Shown piece by piece: positions 25,345 through 32,911 of a DNA stretch of 64,000 bases. Source of the stretch: Cyanobium sp. Aljojuca 7A6. GTDB lineage: Bacteria; Cyanobacteriota; Cyanobacteriia; PCC-6307; Cyanobiaceae. The notes under the pieces were generated by a model that made no database searches, was not told where the DNA came from, and saw only the letters and a program-made list of their open reading frames with translations. The stretch covers positions 124,001 through 188,000 of the forward strand of contig NZ_JAGQCY010000006.1 in the NCBI RefSeq assembly GCF_024346455.1, given 5' to 3'. A program made the translations under genes and the position numbers. Each line of letters starts with the position of its first letter. Position 1 is the first letter of the stretch.

Positions 25345-25992
25345 ATGACCCCCTCCATACCGACAGCCACCGCTGAGCCAGGCCACTGGGACCAGCGCTA
25401 CCGGCAGGGCGCCGACGGCTGGGAGCTGGGCCGGCCGGCTCCGCCGCTGGAGCGGTTCCTGCGCAGCCATCCCCTGGCCCCCCGGCCCCCGGGCCCCGTG
25501 CTGGTGCCGGGCTGCGGCCGCGGCCATGAGGCCGCCCTGCTCGAAGAGCTCGGCTTCAGTGCCATCGGCCTGGATTTCAGCGGCGAGGCCATCGGAGAAG
25601 CCCGTGCCCGCCATGGCTCTGAGCGGGCCGATCTGCGCTGGCTGCAGGCCGATCTGTTTGACCAGCAGGCCCTGGACGCGGCGGGTCTTGTGCCCGGAAG
25701 CCTGACGGGGATCGTGGAGCACACCTGCTTCTGCGCCATTGATCCGGCCCGCCGCGACGACTACATCGCCACCGTCTGTCGGCTGCTGGCGCCGGGCGGC
25801 TGGCTGCTGGGACTGTTCTGGTGCCACCGCAAGCCGGGGGGGCCGCCCTGGGGCAGCGCCCCCGAGGTGGTGGCCGCCCAGCTGGGCCAGGCGGGGCTGG
25901 TGGCCGAGCTCTGGGAGCCGGCCGCCGGTTCGGTGGACCAGCGCCAGGACGAATGGCTGGGCCTGTGGCGCCTCAGCTCCCCCCAGCCCTGA
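25345..25992 (+). CDS. TPMT-family S-adenosylmethionine thiol methyltransferase
   Basis: A 215-residue class I methyltransferase of the thiopurine/thiol methyltransferase family. Features are HWDQRYRQGADGWELGRPAP at the N-terminus (typical of this family), the SAM-binding loop VLVPGCGRGHEAALL, the acidic LDFSGEAI, and VEHTCFCAID. Relatives methylate thiols, sulfide, halides or tellurite; the placement between cytochrome bd and rhodanese/persulfide dioxygenase genes suggests sulfide or thiol methylation here, which is inference. It starts 124 bases from the divergent cydA and its stop touches the stop of the convergent rhodanese gene. Confidence 0.85.
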   Translation: MTPSIPTATAEPGHWDQRYRQGADGWELGRPAPPLERFLRSHPLAPRPPGPVLVPGCGRGHEAALLEELGFSAIGLDFSGEAIGEARARHGSERADLRWLQADLFDQQALDAAGLVPGSLTGIVEHTCFCAIDPARRDDYIATVCRLLAPGGWLLGLFWCHRKPGGPPWGSAPEVVAAQLGQAGLVAELWEPAAGSVDQRQDEWLGLWRLSSPQP

Positions 25993-26526
25993 TCAGAGCG
26001 ACACCCGGTTCCAGGGCAGGACGGCCAGCAGACGGGCCATGCCGCAGAAGCCGGAGACGCCGGCGAAGGTGAGCCCGGCCCCCACGAAGCCACTCAGCCA
26101 GATCCAGCCCGGGGCCACGGTCTGGGACAGGATCACGCCCAGCAGAACCAGGCTGCCGGCGACGATCTGCACCTGGCGCATCAGCGGCAGCGGCGCCCCC
26201 TTGAGCTTGCGCACCGGGAAGCCGGCCTGCTGCCAGGCGGGCACGCCACCGAGCAGATCGGTGACGGGGTGGGGGTGGCCCTGCTGGAGCAGCTGGGACA
26301 GGCCCTTGCTGCTGCGGTTGCCGCTCTGGCAGACCAGCACCAGTGGACGGCGGGGCAGATCGGCTTGGGTGAGTCGGGAGAGGGGGACGTTGAGGCTGCC
26401 GGCGATGTGGCCGGTGGCGAACTCCATCGGTTCGCGCACATCGATCACGCTGACCTCACCGGCCGCCAGCCGGTCGGCGAGGTCGTGGGCGCTGAGGCGG
26501 CTGGGGGTGGCCGTGGTGGTGGTCAT
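25993..26526 (-). CDS. Rhodanese fused to DUF2892 membrane domain
   Basis: A 177-residue protein (an ATG at 26535 would add three residues). The N-terminal 100 residues are a rhodanese domain with VSVIDVREPMEFATGHIAGS and the active-site loop LVCQSGNRSS. The C-terminus is a two-helix membrane unit (about residues 118-165), like DUF2892 and the YgaP layout. It would present a sulfurtransferase at the cytoplasmic face of the membrane. It lies 40 bases downstream of the persulfide dioxygenase gene on the same strand, so an operon is likely. Confidence 0.88.
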   Translation of the reverse strand: MTTTTATPSRLSAHDLADRLAAGEVSVIDVREPMEFATGHIAGSLNVPLSRLTQADLPRRPLVLVCQSGNRSSKGLSQLLQQGHPHPVTDLLGGVPAWQQAGFPVRKLKGAPLPLMRQVQIVAGSLVLLGVILSQTVAPGWIWLSGFVGAGLTFAGVSGFCGMARLLAVLPWNRVSL

Positions 26527-26566
26527 GGACGTCAAAGGGTTGGAGGTGGAAAGGGTGGGGAGCGCT

Positions 26567-27688
26567 TCAGGCCTGGACGACGCCGTCGAGGGGGAAGCCC
26601 TCGGCGGCCCAGCGGCTCAGGCCGCCATGGAGGTTGGCGACCTGCTGGCGGCCGGCCTTGAGCAGCTGCTGGGTGGCCAGGGCCGAGCGGCTGCCGGAAT
26701 GGCAGACCACCACCAGCGGGCGATCGGTGGGGATCTCAGCGGAGCGGCTCTCCAACTCCGGCAGGGGGATCAGCAGGCTGCCGGCCACGCGCCCATCAGG
26801 ACCGTCGAACTCCTCGGCGGAGCGCACATCCAGCACGGTGACGTCGCCGCGGTGGGCGGCCACCCAGGCCGGGCTGAGTTCGGGCAGTCCGGCATAGCTG
26901 CGGGCCATGGGCGCCCAGGCGGGTGCGGCGCTGGCCTCGCGGGGCTTGCCGGAGCGCATGTTGCCGGGCAGGGCCTGGGCGATCCGGTGGGGATGGGGCA
27001 GGCGCATGTTCTCCATGTGGCCCACGAAGTCCCGCTCGGTGGCGTTGCCGCCCAGGCGGGCGTTGAAGGCCTTTTCCTCGGTGACGGAGGTGACGTGGCG
27101 GCCGGTGTAGTCGTGGCCGGGGTACAGCAGGCAGTGATCCGGCAGGGTCAGGATCTGTTCGGTGATCGAGGCCCAGAGGGTGTGGGCGTTGCCCTGCTGG
27201 AAGTCGCAGCGGCCGCAGCCACGCACCAGCAGCGCATCGCCGGTGAAGGCCATCGTGTGGTCGTCGAGGACGAAGGTGAGGCAGCCGTCGGTGTGGCCGG
27301 GGGTGGCGCGCACCTCTACGTGGCGGCCGCCGAAGAGGACCCGATTGCCGTGGCTGAGGGGCCGGGTGACGTTCTCGGCGCCGACGCAGGCGGCCAGGCC
27401 GATGGCGCAGCCGGTGGCCTCGTGCATCAGCCAGCTGCCCGTCACGTGGTCGGCATGGGCATGGGTGTCGATCGCGGCCACCAGCTCGACCCCCAGCTCG
27501 CGGATCAGGGAGAGATCGCGGTCGTGCTCCTCAAAGACCGAATCGATCAGCAGGGCCTTGCGGCTGGCCACATCCACCAGCAGGTAGGTGAAGGTGCCGG
27601 TCTCGGCGTCGAACAGCTGACGGAACAGCAGCGGGGCGCCCCCGGCAGCGGCGGCGAGGGAGAGGCAGGGCGCGGGCGCGACAGCCAT
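26567..27688 (-). CDS. Persulfide dioxygenase-rhodanese fusion (ETHE1-like)
   Basis: A 373-residue two-domain enzyme. The N-terminal 250 residues are a metallo-beta-lactamase fold of the ETHE1/persulfide dioxygenase class: FTYLLVDVASRKALLID, metal motif DTHAHADHVTGSW, RATPGHTDGCLTFV, TGDALLVRGCGRCDF and YPGHDYTGR. The C-terminal 110 residues are a rhodanese domain with active-site loop VVCHSGSRSA. It should oxidise glutathione persulfide to sulfite, and the rhodanese part can exchange sulfite and persulfide with thiosulfate. It is the natural partner of the SQR at 19311-20606. Its promoter carries a palindrome at 27706-27731. Confidence 0.9.
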   Translation of the reverse strand: MAVAPAPCLSLAAAAGGAPLLFRQLFDAETGTFTYLLVDVASRKALLIDSVFEEHDRDLSLIRELGVELVAAIDTHAHADHVTGSWLMHEATGCAIGLAACVGAENVTRPLSHGNRVLFGGRHVEVRATPGHTDGCLTFVLDDHTMAFTGDALLVRGCGRCDFQQGNAHTLWASITEQILTLPDHCLLYPGHDYTGRHVTSVTEEKAFNARLGGNATERDFVGHMENMRLPHPHRIAQALPGNMRSGKPREASAAPAWAPMARSYAGLPELSPAWVAAHRGDVTVLDVRSAEEFDGPDGRVAGSLLIPLPELESRSAEIPTDRPLVVVCHSGSRSALATQQLLKAGRQQVANLHGGLSRWAAEGFPLDGVVQA

Positions 27689-27705
27689 GGGGGCTCAGAC
27701 ATCAA

Positions 27706-27731
27706 CTGTTATGAGTATAGCCGCATAACAG
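27706..27731 (-). promoter_or_regulatory. Promoter with 8+10+8 palindromic operator upstream of persulfide dioxygenase gene
   Basis: CTGTTATG (27706-27713) and CATAACAG (27724-27731) form a perfect 8-base inverted repeat with a 10-base spacer. Read on the minus strand, the spacer holds TATACT (27719-27714), a good -10 element, so a bound repressor would cover the promoter. The gene starts 18 bases further on (27688). Sulfide-responsive repressors of the ArsR family (BigR, SqrR) control such genes elsewhere; no regulator gene is in the window. Confidence 0.6.
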
Positions 27732-27739
27732 TGGATCGA

Positions 27740-28204
27740 TCACGTGGATGCTGGAACCGCCGCCGAGCTCAGTAGTTTCTGGACGATGGCCACGCCGCTG
27801 ATCGCCTGCCAGCCGAACAGCAGCAGCACGCCGCCGTTGAGCGCGATGTGCAGGCCCCGGGCCCAGTCCTTGCCCTTCTGCAGGGAGGGCCCCAGGGAGG
27901 CCGTGGCGATCACGAGCGTGGCAACGGCCAGGCCGACGAACAGGTGCGGACCGAGGATCAGCTTGCCGTTCTTCAGGAACGTGGCCCCCATCCCGCCGGC
28001 GGCACCGAGCAAGGTGAGGCCCAGGATCACCAGCCCAAGCTGGCCATGGCGCTGGGCGTAGCGCAGCGGCAGCATCGCCTTGCGTTCCTCCGGCCCCACC
28101 TTGCGGATCTGGCTGGATTTGAGGCCGAGATAGCCCGAATAGAGCATCAAGCCCAGCAGCCCCCACATCAGGACGGGGTGGACGAAGTTGAGGGCGAAGG
28201 GCAT
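27740..28204 (-). CDS. DUF4079-type membrane protein
   Basis: A 154-residue protein with four hydrophobic helices (about residues 8-25, 52-72, 80-100 and 115-138). Conserved-looking His residues sit in helices (NFVHPVLMW, AQRHGQLG, LGPHLFVG, LHIALNGG), as in b-type cytochromes, which suggests but does not show haem binding. From memory it matches the cyanobacterial and plastid family DUF4079. The ATG at 28204 is favoured over upstream in-frame codons because hydrophobic sequence begins there. It stands upstream of the persulfide dioxygenase promoter on the same strand. Confidence 0.72.
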   Translation of the reverse strand: MPFALNFVHPVLMWGLLGLMLYSGYLGLKSSQIRKVGPEERKAMLPLRYAQRHGQLGLVILGLTLLGAAGGMGATFLKNGKLILGPHLFVGLAVATLVIATASLGPSLQKGKDWARGLHIALNGGVLLLFGWQAISGVAIVQKLLSSAAVPAST

Positions 28205-28319
28205 GACACCGGGGCGAGGGAATGGATCCGCGCCGGCGGCATCCACCCCACTCTCAGCAGGGGTTCCTGGGCTGATTCCGCAGCCAACCTGGAGATTGCC
28301 GGCCGCCGTGATCAGCGCC

Positions 28320-28967
28320 TCAGGGCGCCAGCCGCTCGATGGTCCAGGCAGGCTCGGCGGGCCGGTAGCGGAAGCGATCGTGCAGGCGGTTGGTGCGGCC
28401 CTGCCAGAACTCGAACTCGAACGGCACCACCCGCAGCCCGCCCCAGGCCGGCGGCAGCGGCACCTCGCCATCGGCGAAGCGGCGCTGCATGGCGGCCCAC
28501 TGCATCTCCAGGATCGAGCGGGAGCCGATCACAGCGCTCTGCTGCGACACCCAGGCCCCCAGCCGGCTGCCGACGGGGCGCGAGAGGAAGTAGGCCAGCG
28601 ATTCGGCGCCGCTGATCCGCTCGGCCCGGCCCAGGATGGCCACCTGCCGCTCCAGCCCGTACCAGGGAAACAGCAGGCTCACCTCCGGATGGGCGCCGAT
28701 CTCGGTGGCCTTGCGGCTCTCGTAGTGGGTGAAGAAGACGAAGCCCCGTTCGTCGAAGGCCTTGAGCAGCACGGTGCGGGCGCTGGGGCGCACGCCATCG
28801 GTGGTGCCCAGCACCATGGCGTTGGGCTCCTCCAGAGCGGCGGCCACCGCCTGATCAAACCAGCGGCGGAACTGTGCCACCGGATCGTCGGCCAGATCCC
28901 CCCGCCGCAGGGCGGCGTTGCGGTAGTCGCGGCGCAGCTGGGCGGGGTCGGTGGGGGTGGGGGGCAT
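28320..28967 (-). CDS. pdxH: Pyridoxamine 5'-phosphate oxidase
   Basis: Oxidises pyridoxine- or pyridoxamine-5'-phosphate to pyridoxal phosphate with FMN and O2; 215 residues, the normal length. Seen: [37 protein letters not shown] (FMN contact), [20 protein letters not shown], and the C-terminal signature [20 protein letters not shown] ending near RLHDRFRY with RLAP at the terminus. The start overlaps the stop of the PIN-domain toxin gene by one base, so it may be transcribed with that toxin-antitoxin pair. Confidence 0.95.
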   Translation of the reverse strand: MPPTPTDPAQLRRDYRNAALRRGDLADDPVAQFRRWFDQAVAAALEEPNAMVLGTTDGVRPSARTVLLKAFDERGFVFFTHYESRKATEIGAHPEVSLLFPWYGLERQVAILGRAERISGAESLAYFLSRPVGSRLGAWVSQQSAVIGSRSILEMQWAAMQRRFADGEVPLPPAWGGLRVVPFEFEFWQGRTNRLHDRFRYRPAEPAWTIERLAP

Positions 28968-29419
28968 CAGGTGGGGATCAGGCGCAGGGCGGCGCTGCCG
29001 CCGGCCACGGCCCCGCAGCCCAGGCGGCGGTCGAAGCTCACCAGCGTGCCGCCGTGGTGCACCGCCAGGGCCAGGAGATAGGTATCGGTGAGTTGCCCCG
29101 CCTCCAGCAGCTGCGCGGCGTCGACAAGGGGAGTTGCGCCCCCCGGTGCGGCGAGCAGGCTGATGGCATCGGGCCAGAAGTGGTGGCGTGGATGGCGGAT
29201 CAGCTCCCGCATCAGGGGCGTCACCACCGCCGGTGGCCCCGGGCTGTTGGGGTAGCGGGGCTGGCCGAGGATCCGCAGCACCGCGTTCTGGGTGAGCGGG
29301 CAGGTGGCCCAGCCCAGGTCCTGGGAGGTGGCGAACCAGTCGTGGGCCTGGTCATGGTGCACATGGCGCCCGTCCAGCAGGGCGATCAGAACGTTCACAT
29401 CCAGCAGGGCTGCGCTCAC
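28967..29419 (-). CDS. vapC: PIN-domain toxin (VapC type)
   Basis: A 150-residue PIN-domain ribonuclease, toxin of a type II toxin-antitoxin pair. The first acidic residue is in [10 protein letters not shown], further acids are in [10 protein letters not shown] and LVSFDRRL. In the segment [12 protein letters not shown], Gln stands where most PIN toxins have the second catalytic acid (TEN); some members of this subgroup also vary here. Its start overlaps the antitoxin stop by four bases and its stop overlaps the pdxH start. VapC toxins usually cut tRNA or the sarcin-ricin loop; the target here is unknown. Confidence 0.87.
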   Translation of the reverse strand: MSAALLDVNVLIALLDGRHVHHDQAHDWFATSQDLGWATCPLTQNAVLRILGQPRYPNSPGPPAVVTPLMRELIRHPRHHFWPDAISLLAAPGGATPLVDAAQLLEAGQLTDTYLLALAVHHGGTLVSFDRRLGCGAVAGGSAALRLIPT

Positions 29420-29661
29420 GGCAGTTCGTCGCGCAGGCTGTTGACCAGCTCGAGGTCCACCGGCGCGCCCTGCGGCTGCCAGGGCAGCAGGGGCAAGCCG
29501 TTGCGGTGGCTGGGACCGGTGCTGGCGGTGCCTCGGGGCGGGGCCACCAACCCCTGGCGGGCCAGCGCGCTGATCACGGCCCCCAGGCTGGTGCGCTTCT
29601 GCCGGGCCAGCACCCGGGCCGCTGCCAGCACGTCGTCATCGAGCTGCAGGGTGGTGCGCAT
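29416..29661 (-). CDS. vapB: Ribbon-helix-helix antitoxin (VapB type)
   Basis: An 81-residue antitoxin from the ATG at 29661. The N-terminal RTTLQLDDDVLAAARVLAR is a ribbon-helix-helix DNA-binding domain, and the C-terminal part (about residues 45-81) would wrap the PIN toxin. An in-frame ATG at 29679 gives six more residues. It is expected to repress its own promoter together with the toxin. The ATGA overlap with vapC gives translational coupling. Confidence 0.85.
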   Translation of the reverse strand: MRTTLQLDDDVLAAARVLARQKRTSLGAVISALARQGLVAPPRGTASTGPSHRNGLPLLPWQPQGAPVDLELVNSLRDELP

Positions 29662-29785
29662 CGGATGGCAACGCATCAAGCATCAACTGTAGTCCGACCT
29701 TGGTGGGCCCAACGACGGCAGCGGTTGGCGCAACCCTGTCTGCGGCGGCCATGGTGGACGCAGTCGAGCGACGGGCGCCATTCCC

Positions 29786-30607
29786 ATGAGCAAGCCGCAA
29801 CGCCCAGCGCCCGTCGAGTCCATCGAGGCGATGCAGAACGATCTTCCCTGTGACGAAGCGATCGGCAAGAAGGCCTACAAGCGAGACCTCCAATCGCTCC
29901 AGATCGAACTGCTCAAGGCGCAGCGTTCCATCAAGGCTGTCGGACAGCGCGTGGTCATCCTGTTCGAAGGGCGCGATGCGGCGGGCAAGGGTGGATCGAT
30001 CAGGCGCTTCCGCCAACACCTGAACCCTCGTGGCAGTGTCCATGTGGCGCTGCCGAAGCCCAACGAGGCCGAAGCGTCCCAGTGGTACTTCCAGCGCTAT
30101 GTCCTGCACCTGCCATCGGCCGGCGAAATCACAATGTTCGATCGGTCGTGGTACAACCGGGCCGGCGTCGAGAAGGTCATGGGCTTCTGCACACCGCAGG
30201 AGCATGCCCTGTTTCTCCGCCAGGTTCCCGCCTTCGAACAGTCACTCGTCAGCAGTGGGATCCTGCTCTTCAAGATGTGGTTCACCGTGTCGCAGGACCG
30301 GCAGAAGCGGCGTTTCGAGGCCCGCCGTGACGATCCCCTCAAGCAATGGAAGATCTCGCCCATCGACGAGGCCAGCGTGGCGCAGTACGACGCCTACACC
30401 CATGCGCGCAACGAGATGCTGTTGGCCACCGACACCCTCGTGGCGCCATGGACGATCGTCAATTCCAACGAGAAGAGGCGAGCCCGACTCGGCGCCATCC
30501 GCAGCGTCCTCCACGCCCTGGACTACGACCACAAGGACCACGACGTCGTCGCTGAGCCCGATTCACGGGTCGTGCGCACGGCCCATTCCCTGTTCATCGA
30601 CAACTGA
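29786..30607 (+). CDS. ppk2: Polyphosphate kinase 2 family protein
   Basis: Transfers phosphate between polyphosphate and nucleotides; 273 residues, a one-domain PPK2. Walker A is FEGRDAAGKGGSI, the lid and Walker B region has MFDRSWYNRAGVE, and QDRQKRRFEARRDDPLKQWK and EKRRARLGAIRSVL complete the family pattern. Class (AMP, ADP or GDP preference) cannot be fixed from sequence by eye. The gene stands alone, with its own 100-base upstream spacer, diverging from vapBC. Base composition is somewhat lower in GC than its neighbours. Confidence 0.93.
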   Translation: MSKPQRPAPVESIEAMQNDLPCDEAIGKKAYKRDLQSLQIELLKAQRSIKAVGQRVVILFEGRDAAGKGGSIRRFRQHLNPRGSVHVALPKPNEAEASQWYFQRYVLHLPSAGEITMFDRSWYNRAGVEKVMGFCTPQEHALFLRQVPAFEQSLVSSGILLFKMWFTVSQDRQKRRFEARRDDPLKQWKISPIDEASVAQYDAYTHARNEMLLATDTLVAPWTIVNSNEKRRARLGAIRSVLHALDYDHKDHDVVAEPDSRVVRTAHSLFIDN

Positions 30608-30678
30608 ACGGGCGTCGCGCCTGCGGTCTTGCTCCACCCCGAAGACGCGATACAAAGTGTTTGCCCCGCGCCCGTTCG

Positions 30679-31428
30679 ATGGCCCCTGCGTCCCTCCGGC
30701 GGGCTCCGGCGCTGTTGCTGCTTCTCCTGCTGCTGCCCGGCGGCACCGCGGCTGCGGCGGGGACCGGGGCAGGGTCCCCTGGGGAGCCGCCGATCCCCGA
30801 TTCAGCCACCGGGGCGGGTGAGGAAGCGCCGCACGAGCCATCTCCCGAGCGGGTCGCCCCCGCCTCCAAGCCGGCGGCCACCAGGCCCGAGCGTCCGGCG
30901 CTGCTGCCCAGGGAGGTGCCGGTGGGTGACCTCGCCCTCCAGGCCCGGGAGTCCGGGGCCGGTGAGGCCGCGGCGGGGCCGCTGGCGCCGCTGCACTATC
31001 CCCTCGCGGTGGCGGCCTCGGAGCAGGACCCCTGGGGCTGGCGGTTTTCGCAGGCCCGCGGGGCCTGGCGCATGCACACCGGGCTAGATCTGATCGCGCC
31101 GGAAGGAACCGCCGTGCTGGCGGTGCAGACCGGCTGGGTGCAGCGGGTGGCGGAGATCAGCGGCTACGGCCTCACGGTCCTGATCGATCACGGCGGTGGG
31201 TGGTCGAGCCTCTATGCCCATCTGCGCCAGGCCTCCGTGGCTGAGGGCGAGAGCGTGGGGGCCGGACAGCCCATTGGCGCGGTGGGCCAGAGCGGCAACG
31301 CCAGCACGCCGCACCTGCACCTGGAGGTGCGCCAACGCCAGCCCCAGGGGCTGGTGGCGGTGGATCCCACACCCCTGCTGCCAGCGCCTCCCGCCGGTGG
31401 CGCCATCGCTGGTGACATGCGGCCCTGA
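30679..31428 (+). CDS. Exported M23-family peptidase (LytM domain)
   Basis: A 249-residue exported peptidoglycan endopeptidase or regulator of amidases. It has a signal peptide (about residues 1-28, [17 protein letters not shown]), a proline-rich low-complexity linker, and a C-terminal M23 domain from about residue 110. The zinc-binding motif has [14 protein letters not shown] (H...D) and the second block [11 protein letters not shown] (HxH), so it is probably catalytically active. The ATG at 30679 is preferred over an upstream TTG at 30661. Confidence 0.9.
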   Translation: MAPASLRRAPALLLLLLLLPGGTAAAAGTGAGSPGEPPIPDSATGAGEEAPHEPSPERVAPASKPAATRPERPALLPREVPVGDLALQARESGAGEAAAGPLAPLHYPLAVAASEQDPWGWRFSQARGAWRMHTGLDLIAPEGTAVLAVQTGWVQRVAEISGYGLTVLIDHGGGWSSLYAHLRQASVAEGESVGAGQPIGAVGQSGNASTPHLHLEVRQRQPQGLVAVDPTPLLPAPPAGGAIAGDMRP

Positions 31429-31501
31429 GCGTTGGGCGGACCCCCCACAACCGCCCTACCGCAGGCAGACTCCCTCCAGCGCCGCCCAACCTGATCCCTC
31501 G

Positions 31502-32911
31502 ATGCCCGATCAGGAGCACCTCGACGACTTCCTGGAAGCCCTGGAATCGGCCGGCAGCCCCGCCAGAAACCCGGCCCTGCGGGAGGCGCTTGGCTGGGAG
31601 GAGGCCCTCTACGAAGAGGTGAAGGCGGAACTGGTGGCCAAGGGGATCGTCGTGCGCGGCCGAGGCCGCAGCGACAGCGTGTCCCTGGTGGGAGCCAAGC
31701 CGGTGGCGCCACAGGCCGCGCCCGCCAAAGCCCCCCGCAAAGGAAAAGCCGCCAGCAACGGCACCGCCAACCTGGGCTTCGAGGCCAAGCTCTGGCTCAC
31801 GGCCGACAAGCTGCGCAACAACATGGACGCGGCCGAATACAAGCACGTGGTGCTCGGCCTGATTTTTCTGAAATACATCTCCGACAGCTTCGAAGAGCAC
31901 CGCGCCAAGCTGCTGGCCGGCGTTGGCGACTACGAGGGCGCCAACCCGGAAGACCCCGACGAATACAAGGCCGAGAACGTGTTCTGGGTGCCGGCCGAGG
32001 CTCGCTGGAGCCACCTGCAGGGCCAGGCCAAAGAGCCCACGATCGGCAAACTGGTGGACGGCGCCATGGTGGCGATCGAGCGCGACAACCCTCGCCTCAA
32101 GGGGGTGCTGCCGAAGGACTACGCCCGTCCGGGGCTCGACAAGCAGCGCCTGGGGGAGCTGATCGATGTGATCGCCACGATCGAACTCACTGCTTCCAGT
32201 GAGAGCGGCGCCAGCGAGGGGGAGCAGACCCATCGCTCGGTGGATCTGCTGGGCCGGGTATACGAATATTTCCTCACCCGCTTTGCGTCAGCCGAGGGCA
32301 AGAACGGCGGCCAGTTCTACACACCGAGCTGTGTGGTGCGCTGCCTGGTGGAGATGCTGGAGCCCTACAAGGGCCGCATCTACGACCCCTGCTGCGGCTC
32401 CGGCGGCATGTTCGTGCAGAGCGAGAAGTTTGTGGAAAGCCACGGCGGCAAGCTGGGCGACATCTCGATCTACGGCCAGGAGAGCAACGCCACCACCCGC
32501 CGCCTGGCGGTGATGAACCTGGCCCTGCGTGGCATCGAAGCCGACTTCGGCCCCGAGCACGCCGACAGCTTCCTCCGCGACCTGCATCCAGACCTGCGGG
32601 CCGACTACGTGCTCGCCAACCCGCCGTTCAAAGACTCCGACTGGTTCCGCAAGGACGACGACGTGCGCTGGCAGTTCGGCGTGCCACCCAAGGGCAACGC
32701 CAATTTCGCCTGGGTGCAGCACTTCCTCCACCACCTGGCGCCGCAGGGCATGGCCGGCTTCGTGCGCGCCAACGGCAGCATGAGCTCCAACCAGAGCGGC
32801 GAAGGCGAGATCCGCCGCGCCCTGATCGAGGCGGATCTGGTGGTCTGCATTGTGGCCCTGTTTGGCCAGCACTTCTACAGCACGCAACCTCTCGAAGCCT
32901 TCGCAGCATGA
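31502..32911 (+). pseudogene. hsdM: Type I restriction methyltransferase subunit HsdM, 3' end lost
   Basis: The N-terminal 460 residues of an adenine-N6 methyltransferase of a type I restriction system. An accessory domain (about 1-85) is followed by the HsdM helical domain ([20 protein letters not shown]) and the methylase core with [21 protein letters not shown] motif [13 protein letters not shown] and catalytic motif NPPF. Homology stops at GQHFYSTQ; the normal continuation is replaced by PLEAFAA and a stop. The C-terminal helical part, needed for HsdS contact, is missing, and no hsdS is present, so the system cannot be functional as a methylase in the usual way. The stop overlaps the start of the ATPase gene as ATGA. 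Confidence 0.85.
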
